A program made the position numbers and the translations under genes. The notes beneath the pieces were generated by a model. That model saw only the letters and a list, made by a program, of their open reading frames with translations, ran no database searches and was not told the origin of the DNA. This document shows positions 33,491-43,386 of a stretch of DNA of 64,000 bases, in pieces. Position 1 is the stretch's first letter; every line of letters begins with the position of its first letter. The stretch covers positions 434,001-498,000 of the forward strand of contig NZ_QGTG01000002.1 in the NCBI RefSeq assembly GCF_003182155.1, given 5' to 3'. The DNA comes from Chitinophaga sp. S165. Its GTDB lineage: Bacteria > Bacteroidota > Bacteroidia > Chitinophagales > Chitinophagaceae.

Positions 33491-35848
33491 CTATTCAGTT
33501 CTTAAGGAGCGTACCGGGTTTCTCAATGCGGCTTTTATTGCCTGGAAGCTTACCGTCAGTAAAGCTACCATTACAGCCAGACTACCGGCCGTTACAAACA
33601 CCGACCAGTTAATAGTGATACGGTATGCATAGTCTTCCAGCCATCTGTTCATGATGTACCAGGAAACAGGCACTGCCAACACAATAGATATTAAAACGAT
33701 CTTCAGGAAATCGCTTGTAAGGAGTGTAACGATATTGGATACCGAAGCACCCAGCACCTTTCTTACACCTATCTCTTTCACTCTTTGCCCCGTAGTAAAT
33801 GTTGCAAGCCCGAACAGGCCCAGGCAACTAATAAAAATGGCGATGCCGGCGAAATAGTTAAACAGGTTACCTGTACGTTTGTCCAGTTTATACATCTTGT
33901 CGAGACTATCATCAAGAAAGACATATTTGAAAGGAAAGCTGGCATTATAACGCTTATAGAGCCGCTCCGCCGATGCGATAGCTTTATCCGTTTCGCCTGG
34001 CTTTGTTTTGATATATACCAGATCACTACCTTGCTGGTAATAGATCACTAAAGGACCGATCTTTTCATGCAGGGACGCATAATGAAAGTCTTTTACTACG
34101 CCTATAATAATTCCTTCGTGACTCCACAGCGAAAATTTCTTACCTACGGGATCTTTCATCCCCATCATTTTTGCAGCTGTTTCATTGATGATAAAATGGG
34201 TAGAATCAGCTGGAGAATTGGTGAAGTTTTGTCCGCCGCTAAACTTGAATTTCATCATCTCGACAAAATCTTTGTTTCCGGAAAGCGCATGCGCGATCAG
34301 TGTTTCGTCCTTCCTTTTGCCATCCCAGTAGGTATCTCCTGTGCTGTTATCAATGCTGGTCATATTCTGATTCGTACTCGTAGCTGCTGCTACACCCGGA
34401 GAAGCAGCCAGCTCCTGAAGCGCGCTTTGCAGATGATCGTACATTTTGCCTGTATAGAATACGAACACGTTCTCTTTATCGTATCCCATCGCTTTTGATT
34501 TGATGTACTTCAGCTGTTGTCCTACTATCAGTGTGCTAACGATCAGTATAGTGGCAATGGCAAACTGCACTACTACAAGCACACGGCGGAAGTTAATGTT
34601 GCTGCCGGAAAGCGTAAGCCCTCCTTTTAATGTTTTCAGAGGGTTAAACGAGGATAAAATTACTGCCGGATAAATACCGGCTACGACCAATGTTACCAGC
34701 ATAGACAGACCAATAGCAAGGACCATTTGCAGGTTCTGCAAACTGAAGGAGAGATGTTTATCGGTAAGATTATTATAGAAAGGGATCAGTAACAGGATGA
34801 TAATAACAGCCAGTACCAGGGCCAGCATAAATACCAGCACGGACTCCCATACAAACTGTACGAAGAGTTGCCTTCTGCTGGCGCCTACTATTTTACGGAC
34901 GCCTACCTCTCCGGCCCTTTGCATGGCCCTGGCGGTAGATAGGTTTACATAATTCACACAAGCTATCAGTAATATTACGACAGCTATGATCAGGAATATC
35001 CTCACTATCTTGATGCCACCCTCACTCAGGTCTGCATTATACAGATGTACGTCATGAAGAGGCTGTACATTATACTTTATTCCTCCTTCCTGGTTGCCGT
35101 CGGGACGCAATGTTGCCAATGCAGCTGCTACCTTTGACGGCGATGCATTTGGTGCCAGCTGGAGGTAGGTATTATAGAAAAAGTTTCCCCAGTCTTCATC
35201 TACCGTTTTCCATTGTCCGTTACCTCCAAAGTTGGCCTGGAGTATACTGAACGGCATCAGAAATTCATGTTTAATACTTGACTGTTCTGGGAAATCTTCC
35301 ATGATACCGCTGACAACATAATTTTTCCCATCGCCCTGTATCACTTTCCCCATCACATCTGCCGTACCAAAATATTTCAGAGCGGCGCTACGTGTTACTA
35401 TCAGCGAGTTATTGTCAGGGAAAGGCTGTTTTACACTTCCTTTTAACAGGGGGAAAGTGAATAGCGTAAAAAAGGATGGCTCTACATAAGCCATATTGAT
35501 ATCAAAAAAATCGTTGTTGTTGTATGTGAACTTCCCGATACTTCCCCAGTTATCTCTCATGCGCACAGCGGCCTGCACACCTGGTACGTCTTTCACAGAG
35601 TGTATTGCAATAGGCCCGGGCATACCGCTCCAGGTCTGCACATCAGAACCAGAGGTAAAGCTGACGCTTAGTTTATACAGGTTATCTCCCTTTTCATGAA
35701 ACCGGTCATATCTCAACTCGTCCTGCACCCATACAAGTATCAGGATGCCTACTGCAAGGCCGATGGCAAGGCCGCCAATATTGATGCTACTGTACATTTT
35801 GTAGCGGCGCAGGTTACGCCAGCCGATCCGCAGATAGTTGTTAAGCAT
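33491..35848 (-). CDS. FtsX/MacB-type ABC permease 2
   Basis: A 785-residue permease with duplicated MacB-core/FtsX halves: MLNNYLRIGWRNLRRYKMYS, TM1 (about 21-42), periplasmic domain, FtsX half with STARAMQRAGEVGVRKIVGA, central TM (RRVLVVVQFAIATILIVSTL) and a C-terminal FtsX half (GQRVKEIGVRKVLGASVSNI) ending NPVRSLRTE. It starts 41 bases after the ATPase at 35890, which is its most probable motor. The C-terminal ends NPV(K/R)xLR(S/T)E of permeases 2-4 are almost identical, indicating duplication. Confidence 0.93.
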   Translation of the reverse strand: MLNNYLRIGWRNLRRYKMYSSINIGGLAIGLAVGILILVWVQDELRYDRFHEKGDNLYKLSVSFTSGSDVQTWSGMPGPIAIHSVKDVPGVQAAVRMRDNWGSIGKFTYNNNDFFDINMAYVEPSFFTLFTFPLLKGSVKQPFPDNNSLIVTRSAALKYFGTADVMGKVIQGDGKNYVVSGIMEDFPEQSSIKHEFLMPFSILQANFGGNGQWKTVDEDWGNFFYNTYLQLAPNASPSKVAAALATLRPDGNQEGGIKYNVQPLHDVHLYNADLSEGGIKIVRIFLIIAVVILLIACVNYVNLSTARAMQRAGEVGVRKIVGASRRQLFVQFVWESVLVFMLALVLAVIIILLLIPFYNNLTDKHLSFSLQNLQMVLAIGLSMLVTLVVAGIYPAVILSSFNPLKTLKGGLTLSGSNINFRRVLVVVQFAIATILIVSTLIVGQQLKYIKSKAMGYDKENVFVFYTGKMYDHLQSALQELAASPGVAAATSTNQNMTSIDNSTGDTYWDGKRKDETLIAHALSGNKDFVEMMKFKFSGGQNFTNSPADSTHFIINETAAKMMGMKDPVGKKFSLWSHEGIIIGVVKDFHYASLHEKIGPLVIYYQQGSDLVYIKTKPGETDKAIASAERLYKRYNASFPFKYVFLDDSLDKMYKLDKRTGNLFNYFAGIAIFISCLGLFGLATFTTGQRVKEIGVRKVLGASVSNIVTLLTSDFLKIVLISIVLAVPVSWYIMNRWLEDYAYRITINWSVFVTAGSLAVMVALLTVSFQAIKAALRNPVRSLRTE

Positions 35849-35889
35849 ATGAGTCAGTTTAATGATGGTTGAAGGAAATCACTTGAATA

Positions 35890-36579
35890 TTAGACGTGGA
35901 ACTGTTCCTTGATATTTTCAGTCACTACACGGCCGTCGAACAGATTTACTACACGATGAGCAAAACCGGCATCGTAAGGACTGTGTGTTACCATGATCAT
36001 GGTGGTGCCTGCTTCGTTCAGTTCCTGTAGTAACTTCATTACTTCTTCCCCGTTAGTGGAATCCAGGTTACCGGTAGGCTCATCCGCCAGGATCATCTTA
36101 GGATTAGCAACTACTGCACGGGCAATAGCCACACGCTGCTGCTGACCACCGGATAATTGTTGCGGGAAGTGATTACGACGGTGCATGATGTTCATGCGCT
36201 CCAGTACTTTCTCTACTTTTTCCTTTCTTTCACTGGCAGGTACTTTCAGATATAACAAAGGCAGTTCTACATTCTCGAATACAGTCAGTTCGTCTATGAG
36301 GTTGAAACTCTGGAATACGAAACCGATAGAACCTTTTCTGAGCTGTGCACGCTGACGCTCACTCATTTTGGCCACCTCATGGTCCCAGAAATGATATTCG
36401 CCGCCGCTAGGGTTATCGAGCAGCCCCAGGATGTTCAGTAAGGTAGACTTGCCACAACCTGAGGGGCCCATGATGGCAACAAATTCACCATCTTTCACTT
36501 CCATATTGATTCCATTCAATGCAGAAGTTTCTATTTCTTCTGTTGTAAAGATCTTTTGCAGATTGACTGTACGTATCAT
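35890..36579 (-). CDS. ABC transporter ATP-binding protein, MacB/LolD type
   Basis: ATPase subunit, 229 residues, with all motifs canonical: Walker [10 protein letters not shown] (about 38-46), Q-loop [20 protein letters not shown], signature [16 protein letters not shown], Walker [13 protein letters not shown] and switch His in VTHSPYDA. It lies between permease 1 (35 bases upstream) and permease 2 (41 bases downstream) and is the better ATPase of the cluster to power the whole set. Close to LolD/MacB-type ATPases that act with FtsX-like permeases. Confidence 0.95.
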   Translation of the reverse strand: MIRTVNLQKIFTTEEIETSALNGINMEVKDGEFVAIMGPSGCGKSTLLNILGLLDNPSGGEYHFWDHEVAKMSERQRAQLRKGSIGFVFQSFNLIDELTVFENVELPLLYLKVPASERKEKVEKVLERMNIMHRRNHFPQQLSGGQQQRVAIARAVVANPKMILADEPTGNLDSTNGEEVMKLLQELNEAGTTMIMVTHSPYDAGFAHRVVNLFDGRVVTENIKEQFHV

Positions 36580-36614
36580 CGACTTCGGTTTAATAATTTT
36601 TAAAGAACGTATAA

Positions 36615-39014
36615 TTATTCGCTTCTCAATAATCCGGTGGGATTAGCACTGGCAGTACGGAAGCATTGTAAAGCAATCAGAATATAGGTTAAGCTGAAGG
36701 TAATAACACCTGCAATGATAAACGGTGTTGCACTCATACTCGTACGGTAAGCATAATTGTCCAGCCAGTGATCGGCTACGACCCAGGCCACCGGCCATGC
36801 AATAAGATTAGCAATTAATATAACTGATGTATATTCTTTCAGGAACAGGTAAATAATGTTATGGGTATCAGCACCCAATACTTTCCTTACCCCGATTTCT
36901 TTCGTACGGCGGTTAAGACTGAACGCAACCACACCGGCAGCACCCAGCAGGATGATAACAAAGTTTAATCCGGTAGCTACATTAGCGGCTTGCTTCAGAC
37001 GGGTTTCGCTTGTGTACATTGCCTGGAATTTATCATCCATAAAGAAATAATCAAAAGGAGAATCCGGGAAACGGGCCTTCCACACCTTCTCAATTCCTGC
37101 CACAGCCTTTCCGATATCAGCAGTCTCCAGTTTAATACTGAGGAAGCGGTAGTTCATAGTGGTATTCTGAGAAAAGAACACCATTGGAGCTATCTTCTGC
37201 TGCATATTGTTGAAGTGAAAATCTTTGACAATACCTTTCACTCTAAGACGGCCCTGGCCGTTGGCAATATCAACCTCCTGACCTACGCCTTCCTTCAGAC
37301 GCAGGGCCTTTGCGGCCGATTCGTTCAGGACTACATCAGAGGGATTGTCCTGATCCGTAAAGAATGCTCCTGCGATCACCTTCATGCCAAAGGTAGCTGC
37401 ATAATTACCGTCTGTTACCAATGTTGGTACGGTCACCGGGGTATTACCGTCGCTTCCGGGAGGTATTAATTGTACCTCTCCTCCATTCATGCCATCAGGG
37501 ACTTCGTAAGAAACCGTAGCGATCTTTACGCCTGTGCTTCGCATCATTTCATCTCTTACCAGCTCTATGCGTTTCAGACCGGCGGCGTCCCACTGGCGGG
37601 GCACTGAGGAGATAACCAACAGTTGCTCCTTGTTGTAACCTAATTCTTTTTTGAAAAAATAGTTGATCTGCCTGCTGATGTATAAAGTACAAACAAACAC
37701 CAGCACCGCGAGAGAGAACTGCACAACGAGCGAGCCCTTTCTGAACAACAATTCTCCTTTGCCTACGGAGATCTTGCCTTTCAGTACTTTCAGCAGGTGA
37801 CTGGCTGTGAGTATGAAAGCCGGATAAATACCGGCAATCAGACCAACAACTGCAATCAGCAATACGTAAAACAATACCATCATTCCGGAGAAAGACCATA
37901 CATGGGGCAACGTTTTGTTCAGTAACTGTCCGAAGAAAGGACGGAGCAGTTCAAAAAAAGCAATGGAAAGAAAGGCCGCGATAAAAGTAAGTACCAAAGA
38001 TTCTGCAAGGAATTGTGCGATGAGCTGTTGACGTTTACCGCCAAATACTTTCCGCAATCCAATCTCCTTCAATCTGTATACAGAGGTGCCTACACTGATG
38101 TTCACATAATTGATCACTGCCATCAGCAATACGAAGAAGGCTATGATAGCGAGTATGTAACTCATTTTCCTTACCAGCCCGTTATTTGTATCCAGGTAGA
38201 AAGTATCCAGCCCCACCAGCTTGACGCTTATGTTGTCCCTGATTTGCTGATCACAGTTTATGGTAACCAGCTTTTGGATAGGGACAGCCAGTTGTTCCGG
38301 CTTTACACCAGGTTGCAACTGTATATAAGAAGCCATGCTTATACTATTCCAGTTTTTGTCCGCATCTGGTCCAAGAAAGTAGTCTACACTTTGCATGGGA
38401 AGCAGGACATCCGTTTTATAACCGTTAATTGTTGTTACTGTATTCTCCCGGCTTTCATTCTTCAACACTCCGGTGATAGCATAATTCTTCTTGCCATCCC
38501 TGCGGGTATCGAGTGTCAGCACTTCATCAAGGACGTCTGTTCTGCCGAAAAACTTCATGGCTGTTTCCTCGGTGATGACGATAGAATTATTATCACGGAA
38601 GGCATTCGCTGGGTCTCCCTGCAACAGTGGCAATCCGTAAGCACTTATCACCGTCGTATCGCCCGGTTGCAGTTCGAGGCGGAAATGCCGGTCCTTATGA
38701 GAAGCGTTGGCTGTACATGGAAAGGTCCTGTAATAATTAGCCACCAGCGTGGGATACTGCTCCTTTAATGCTTTAGCCAACGGTGCAGGTGTGATCAGTG
38801 GCATGTACATATTGTCGTCCTTCCAGGCTGACTGCAAAAAGTATTGCTGCTGCAGATCTTTCAGATTACCGTTCACCTGTTTCTCTTCCCAGATGTATAC
38901 TGCTATCAGGAGTGAAAAGGTGATGCCAATAGCAAGTCCGGCAATGTTGATGAAAGAAAATAGTTTCCGTTTAGCGAGATGCCTTAATGCGATAGTGATG
39001 TACATGCCTATCAT
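36615..39014 (-). CDS. FtsX/MacB-type ABC permease 1
   Basis: A 799-residue permease, the most divergent of the four. It starts MIGMYITIALRHLAKRKLFS, has TM1 (about 20-42), a periplasmic core, an FtsX half with GTSVYRLKEIGLRKVFGGKR, a central TM (RKGSLVVQFSLAVLVFVCTL), a second periplasmic part and a C-terminal FtsX half (NRRTKEIGVRKVLGADTHNI) ending in NPTGLLRSE rather than NPVKSLRTE. It is second in the run, 94 bases after the adaptor at 39108, and starts 35 bases before the canonical ATPase: adaptor-permease-ATPase is a complete exporter core. Confidence 0.93.
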   Translation of the reverse strand: MIGMYITIALRHLAKRKLFSFINIAGLAIGITFSLLIAVYIWEEKQVNGNLKDLQQQYFLQSAWKDDNMYMPLITPAPLAKALKEQYPTLVANYYRTFPCTANASHKDRHFRLELQPGDTTVISAYGLPLLQGDPANAFRDNNSIVITEETAMKFFGRTDVLDEVLTLDTRRDGKKNYAITGVLKNESRENTVTTINGYKTDVLLPMQSVDYFLGPDADKNWNSISMASYIQLQPGVKPEQLAVPIQKLVTINCDQQIRDNISVKLVGLDTFYLDTNNGLVRKMSYILAIIAFFVLLMAVINYVNISVGTSVYRLKEIGLRKVFGGKRQQLIAQFLAESLVLTFIAAFLSIAFFELLRPFFGQLLNKTLPHVWSFSGMMVLFYVLLIAVVGLIAGIYPAFILTASHLLKVLKGKISVGKGELLFRKGSLVVQFSLAVLVFVCTLYISRQINYFFKKELGYNKEQLLVISSVPRQWDAAGLKRIELVRDEMMRSTGVKIATVSYEVPDGMNGGEVQLIPPGSDGNTPVTVPTLVTDGNYAATFGMKVIAGAFFTDQDNPSDVVLNESAAKALRLKEGVGQEVDIANGQGRLRVKGIVKDFHFNNMQQKIAPMVFFSQNTTMNYRFLSIKLETADIGKAVAGIEKVWKARFPDSPFDYFFMDDKFQAMYTSETRLKQAANVATGLNFVIILLGAAGVVAFSLNRRTKEIGVRKVLGADTHNIIYLFLKEYTSVILIANLIAWPVAWVVADHWLDNYAYRTSMSATPFIIAGVITFSLTYILIALQCFRTASANPTGLLRSE

Positions 39015-39107
39015 GCTGCATATTGATTTTCAGGTGAGCGTTCATGGCGCGACCTCTGCCAGCTTGCAGAGGTAGGCGCCGGAACTAAAACAACTGTTAC
39101 TGCCAGA

Positions 39108-40355
39108 TTAAAATACTAAAACCTCTTTGTCCCCGAAATTTTCATACGAAGAGGTAATTACCTGCTCGCCCTCCTGCAATCCTTCCAGCACTTCGAAATA
39201 CTGCGGGTTTTTCTGTCCGAGGGATATGTTACGTTTCACAGCTCTTTTGCCTCCCTTATCTACTACATATACCCAGTTACCACCGGTATCAGAGAAGAAC
39301 CCTCCTGCAGGCAGCAATAAAGCTGACGAAGACTTGCCCAGCTCCAGGCGGATAGGAGAGGATTGTCCGCGACGTATACCATCAGGAGTTTCCTGTTCGA
39401 ATTTCATGTCCACATTAAAGCGGCCGTTCTTTACTTCGGGATACACTTTAATGATAGACAACGGATAATTCTTATTGTTGAATTCAAAATTGGCTTTTAG
39501 TCCGGGGAATACCCTGGAAATATAGTGCTCGTCCACTTCAGCACGCATCTTAAACCCATTCAGATCATCGATCTGGCCGATGTTCTGTCCGGCGGTGATG
39601 CTTCCGCCTATTTCTGCGTCCACAGAAGACAACTGTCCGTCGATAGGTGCTTTCAGCACGAGATTGGAGAGGTTATCCTTCATCATTTGCAGGTTGCGCT
39701 GGGTACGGGCGATGGTTGATTCGAGACGTTCTATCTGTATCCTGGCGTTATCTTCCTGGAAACGCTGGCTTTCTACTTCGATCTGCCTTTGTTTCACAAG
39801 GCGCTCATAATCAATCTTATTCTTATTAAACTCCTGGCGGGAGACGATCTTCTCTTCTACAAGCTGTTTGGTACGGTCGTACAGGTCTTTCGCCTGTTCG
39901 ATCTGATAATCCAGACTGGCCAGTTCTTTCTCCATCGTGAAACGGTTCTGTTTCAGCGTCTGCCTTGTATTCTGCAATTCATTGATCAGGCGGTAGATCT
40001 CTGTTTCGTGATTCACGAACTCCATCATCAGATTTTGGTTCTCGAGGCGCAGGATGCTATCTCCTCTTTTTACCATGCTACCACCTTCCAGGTATTTCTG
40101 ACTTACATAACCACCCACAATGGCATCCAGACGGATGGTCTTCAGTGGCAATACAACTGCTGTAACGGCTATATATTGATCAAAGGTGCCCTTTGTAACG
40201 GTAGACACGGTGATTTTATCCTTCTCGACATTCAGTTTCGAGCGGTGATCAGCAAATATCAGATTATACAGAAGTAACAACGCCACAATGGCTCCTCCGC
40301 TGATAAGGGAGATCCTCTTCTTTGACCAGTACTTCTTTTCTATTTTCTTGTCCAT
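39108..40355 (-). CDS. Efflux periplasmic adaptor (HlyD family)
   Basis: First gene of the export run, 415 residues: N-terminal anchor (ISLISGGAIVALLLLYNLIF), lipoyl segment (VGGYVSQKYLEGGSMVKRGD), a long coiled hairpin (about 105-225; LINELQNTRQTLKQNRFTME, YERLVKQRQIEVESQRFQED), the second lipoyl half (LVLKAPIDGQLSSVDAEIGG), a barrel domain and a C-terminal NPQYFEVLEGLQEGEQVITS. It is only distantly like the second adaptor at 24882. Divergent from the NtrC-type gene at 40640; a sigma-54-like site lies about 30 bases upstream of its start. Confidence 0.92.
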   Translation of the reverse strand: MDKKIEKKYWSKKRISLISGGAIVALLLLYNLIFADHRSKLNVEKDKITVSTVTKGTFDQYIAVTAVVLPLKTIRLDAIVGGYVSQKYLEGGSMVKRGDSILRLENQNLMMEFVNHETEIYRLINELQNTRQTLKQNRFTMEKELASLDYQIEQAKDLYDRTKQLVEEKIVSRQEFNKNKIDYERLVKQRQIEVESQRFQEDNARIQIERLESTIARTQRNLQMMKDNLSNLVLKAPIDGQLSSVDAEIGGSITAGQNIGQIDDLNGFKMRAEVDEHYISRVFPGLKANFEFNNKNYPLSIIKVYPEVKNGRFNVDMKFEQETPDGIRRGQSSPIRLELGKSSSALLLPAGGFFSDTGGNWVYVVDKGGKRAVKRNISLGQKNPQYFEVLEGLQEGEQVITSSYENFGDKEVLVF

Positions 40356-40383
40356 AAGGTATACTACTTTCCTGACCAGTTAA

Positions 40384-40400
40384 GACAACCGGCATGCCAA
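40384..40400 (-). promoter_or_regulatory. Candidate sigma-54 promoter for the export run
   Basis: Read on the minus strand: TTGGCATGCCGGTTGTC. The -24 TGGCA is good; the -12 element is TTGT instead of TTGC. It would start transcription near 40374, 19 bases before the adaptor ATG, and lies between the run and a divergent sigma-54 activator. The mismatch at -12 keeps confidence low. Confidence 0.4.
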
Positions 40401-40639
40401 AGCGGGAAACTCAATACCACAAAGGGATTCCGGCAGCAACATCCGTTTTTATCGTCCTGTAGCGCACACGTGACGTCCATTTCCGGACAATTTCCCGTGA
40501 GTCGTGTACAGACCTGAGGAAAACCGAAATCTTTTTATAATATTGCCAGTGGCCGCATCCGCTCCGGCTGTCATTCCACCCCGCTTGTCGGGAACACTGT
40601 TTGCGGAATCATTTGCAGAAAAACAGATAAGAACTTATT

Positions 40640-41992
40640 ATGACTACACCGTTGCCCGGTAAAATCCTTATAGTAGATGATGACATGGACGTACTCAGGG
40701 CCGCCCGGCTTTTATTGAAACGTCATTTTGAACAGGTAGATTTCGAACGTAATCCTCAGAAGATACCATACCTGGTGTCCAATTTTGAGTATGATGTGAT
40801 CCTGCTGGACATGAACTTCACCCGCGACCTGAGTAGCGGCAAGGAGGGATTTGAGTGGCTGGACCGCATTCTGGACATCCGTCCGGATGTAGCGGTAGTG
40901 CTCTTTACAGCATACGGGGATGTTGAAATGGCCGTACGGGCCATCAAAGCCGGCGCTGCCGACTTTGTGCTCAAGCCCTGGGAGAATGAGAAGTTACTGG
41001 CTACCATGCAAACCGCCTATAGCAAGAAACACGGTAACAAGGATAAAAGCTCCGCAGCACCGGCAGCACCACAATCTGACGTACATATTATAGGCAGCAG
41101 CCCTGCCATGTTACAGGTGCTCGACACCGTGAACAGGGTAGCTGCTACAGATGCGAACGTGCTGATACTGGGAGAGAACGGGACGGGCAAGGACCTGTTA
41201 GCCAGACATATTCATCAGCTGTCACAGAGAACTAAACAGCCCTTTGTAAGTGTCGATCTGGGCGCCATCAGTGAGTCCTTGTTTGAAAGCGAGCTGTTTG
41301 GCCATGTCAAAGGCGCTTTCACAGACGCCAGGGAAGACCGCAGCGGTCGCTTTGAAGAGGCAAACGGAGGCACTATTTTCCTGGACGAGCTGGGGAACAT
41401 TTCCCTACCCCTGCAGGCAAAACTACTGACCGTTTTACAGAGCAGGGCCGTTACCAAGGTAGGAAGCAATAAGTCCATACCGATCGACGTCCGCTTAGTT
41501 ACTGCAACGAACAGAAATATACAACGCATGGCTGCCGAGTATCAATTCCGGCAGGACCTTCTTTACCGTATCAATACGATAGAGATCCAACTACCGCCGT
41601 TGAGGGAACGTCTGGAAGATATTATTCCATTGGCAGAATACTTCCTGCAACTATACTCAGCAAAATATAAACGCTCGGTCAATTCCCTGCATGAGTCACT
41701 GGTACAACAGCTACGCCAGTATGAATGGCCGGGCAATATCCGGGAACTGCAGCATGCTATGGAAAGAGCCGTGATCCTTTCCCAGGGAAAGACGCTCATG
41801 CCTAAAGATGTATTTGTGAAAAATCCGGTACAGGACCAGACCCTCAACACAGGTTATAACCTCGAGGAAATGGAACGCAACATCATTACCCAGGCTATGA
41901 AAAAGTGTAACGGCAACATCACTGAAGCTGCGAAGGAGTTGGGTTTAAGCAGGGCAGCCCTTTACAGAAGACTGGAGAAATACAACATATAG
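40640..41992 (+). CDS. NtrC-family sigma-54 activator with GAFTDA loop
   Basis: Response regulator, 450 residues: receiver 1-125 (acidic VDDDMDV, Asp57 in ILLDMNFTRD, Lys112 in FVLKPWE), Ala/Pro linker, AAA+ domain (Walker A GENGTGKD 178-185; sigma-54 loop GAFTDA 225-230 where the usual Gly is Asp; Walker B TIFLDELGN; FRQDLLYRINTIEI; YEWPGNIRELQHAM), and Fis-type HTH (NITEAAKELGLSRAALYRRL). It is divergent from the nine-gene export run and 9 bases before its kinase gene, a common Bacteroidota arrangement, so it probably activates that run. Confidence 0.94.
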   Translation: MTTPLPGKILIVDDDMDVLRAARLLLKRHFEQVDFERNPQKIPYLVSNFEYDVILLDMNFTRDLSSGKEGFEWLDRILDIRPDVAVVLFTAYGDVEMAVRAIKAGAADFVLKPWENEKLLATMQTAYSKKHGNKDKSSAAPAAPQSDVHIIGSSPAMLQVLDTVNRVAATDANVLILGENGTGKDLLARHIHQLSQRTKQPFVSVDLGAISESLFESELFGHVKGAFTDAREDRSGRFEEANGGTIFLDELGNISLPLQAKLLTVLQSRAVTKVGSNKSIPIDVRLVTATNRNIQRMAAEYQFRQDLLYRINTIEIQLPPLRERLEDIIPLAEYFLQLYSAKYKRSVNSLHESLVQQLRQYEWPGNIRELQHAMERAVILSQGKTLMPKDVFVKNPVQDQTLNTGYNLEEMERNIITQAMKKCNGNITEAAKELGLSRAALYRRLEKYNI

Positions 41993-42001
41993 CTTTTTAA
42001 G

Positions 42002-43339
42002 ATGAATAGGTTCAGTGTCAATATATTACTGCGTATCATTCTACTTACCCTCAGTACTATCACGACTGTATGGGTATGGACGGCGCTGGGCGCCTTTCCG
42101 GGTGTGACCATGGGCATTCTGATATGTATGCAGATATATGGCATGTACTATTACATCAACCGGGTGAACCGGAAACTGACCTTATTCCTGGAGTCTATCC
42201 GGTATGAAGATTTTTCTATCCGTTTCAGCGCTGACAATAAGCTGGGCAAGAGCTTCCAGGCACTGAACCATCAGTTCAATGAAGTACTGGAAGCCTTCAG
42301 GCAAACCAGGGCGGAAAAGGAGGCAAATCTGAAGTATATCGATACCATTGTACAACATATCAGTATTGGTGTACTATCGTTTGACGTGGAAGGACGTATA
42401 GAGCTGATCAACCCGGCAGCATTCCGTTTGCTGGGCATCTACCGGTTAAGGAATATTTCAGAACTGAAGAATACCCATCCGTCCCTGCCGGAGTACCTGA
42501 TGGAAATAAAGTCGGGCAGTAAACTGCTGTACCGCACCCGGCAGGAGCAGCAATTGTCCATTCATGCGGCCAGTGTGCGGTTACAAGGCAGGCTGGTGAA
42601 GCTTATATCCATCCAGAATATCCATGCCGAGCTGCAACAAAAAGAGCTGGAAGCCTGGCAGAACCTGACTAAGATATTACGTCATGAGATCATGAACTCG
42701 GTGACGCCAATCGTCTCTCTTATCAGCACCATGCAGGATATTGTAGAACAGGACATATCACCAGAAGCCGCACAGAAAGAGGCTATTGCCGACCTTCAGG
42801 AGGCACTGGAAACGATCAAGAGCCGGAGCAGGGGTATCATGAACTTCGTAAATGCGTACCGTGATTATACTACGCTACCCAAGCCGCAATTTACCCATGT
42901 TAACGTCAAAGAGCTATTAACGGGCGTAAGTAGCCTGTTGTTGCCTGAAATGAAACAGGCAGGTATCTATTATCACTATGAGATCGAATCAGTAAGTACG
43001 GAGATACATGCAGACGTTGCGCAGCTGCAAATGGTACTGATCAATCTTATAAAAAATGCCATGGACGCGCTGGAACAAACACAAACACCGTCCATACAGG
43101 TAAAAGCAAGCATGAACAACCCAAACCAGGTGCATATAGAGATCACCGACAACGGGCCTGGTATAGACGCTGATGCTATGAATAAAATCTTCATCCCCTT
43201 TTATACTACGAAGAAGAAAGGCAGTGGCATTGGATTAAGCCTGTCACAACAGATCATACAGTCCCACGGCGGCCAGTTGAAAGTAAGCCGTTCCGGCAAT
43301 AACGGCACCACCTTTTCAGTACTGCTACCAGTTGCCTAA
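42002..43339 (+). CDS. Membrane sensor histidine kinase partner of the sigma-54 activator
   Basis: A 445-residue NtrB/NtrY-like kinase. Two N-terminal membrane helices (about 9-29 and 34-52) with almost no periplasmic loop, suggesting sensing inside the membrane; a linker (HAMP-like, about 55-108), a PAS-like domain (about 110-205; VLSFDVEGRIELINPAAFRL), HisKA with His228 in KILRHEIMNSVTPIVSL, and HATPase (NLIKNAMDAL, DNGPGID, KKGSGIGLSLSQQI). It follows the regulator with 9 bases between. Such a kinase beside MacB-type exporters suggests it reads envelope or antibiotic stress. Confidence 0.93.
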   Translation: MNRFSVNILLRIILLTLSTITTVWVWTALGAFPGVTMGILICMQIYGMYYYINRVNRKLTLFLESIRYEDFSIRFSADNKLGKSFQALNHQFNEVLEAFRQTRAEKEANLKYIDTIVQHISIGVLSFDVEGRIELINPAAFRLLGIYRLRNISELKNTHPSLPEYLMEIKSGSKLLYRTRQEQQLSIHAASVRLQGRLVKLISIQNIHAELQQKELEAWQNLTKILRHEIMNSVTPIVSLISTMQDIVEQDISPEAAQKEAIADLQEALETIKSRSRGIMNFVNAYRDYTTLPKPQFTHVNVKELLTGVSSLLLPEMKQAGIYYHYEIESVSTEIHADVAQLQMVLINLIKNAMDALEQTQTPSIQVKASMNNPNQVHIEITDNGPGIDADAMNKIFIPFYTTKKKGSGIGLSLSQQIIQSHGGQLKVSRSGNNGTTFSVLLPVA

Positions 43340-43386
43340 ATCTATTTAGACAAAGAAATCGTACTTTAATGCATTAATGAAAATCT

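Noticed and set aside
39052..39073. 8-bp hairpin between the adaptor and the first permease
   Set aside because: It lies at the start of the permease gene's upstream gap with no T-run; a real terminator would cut off the run.
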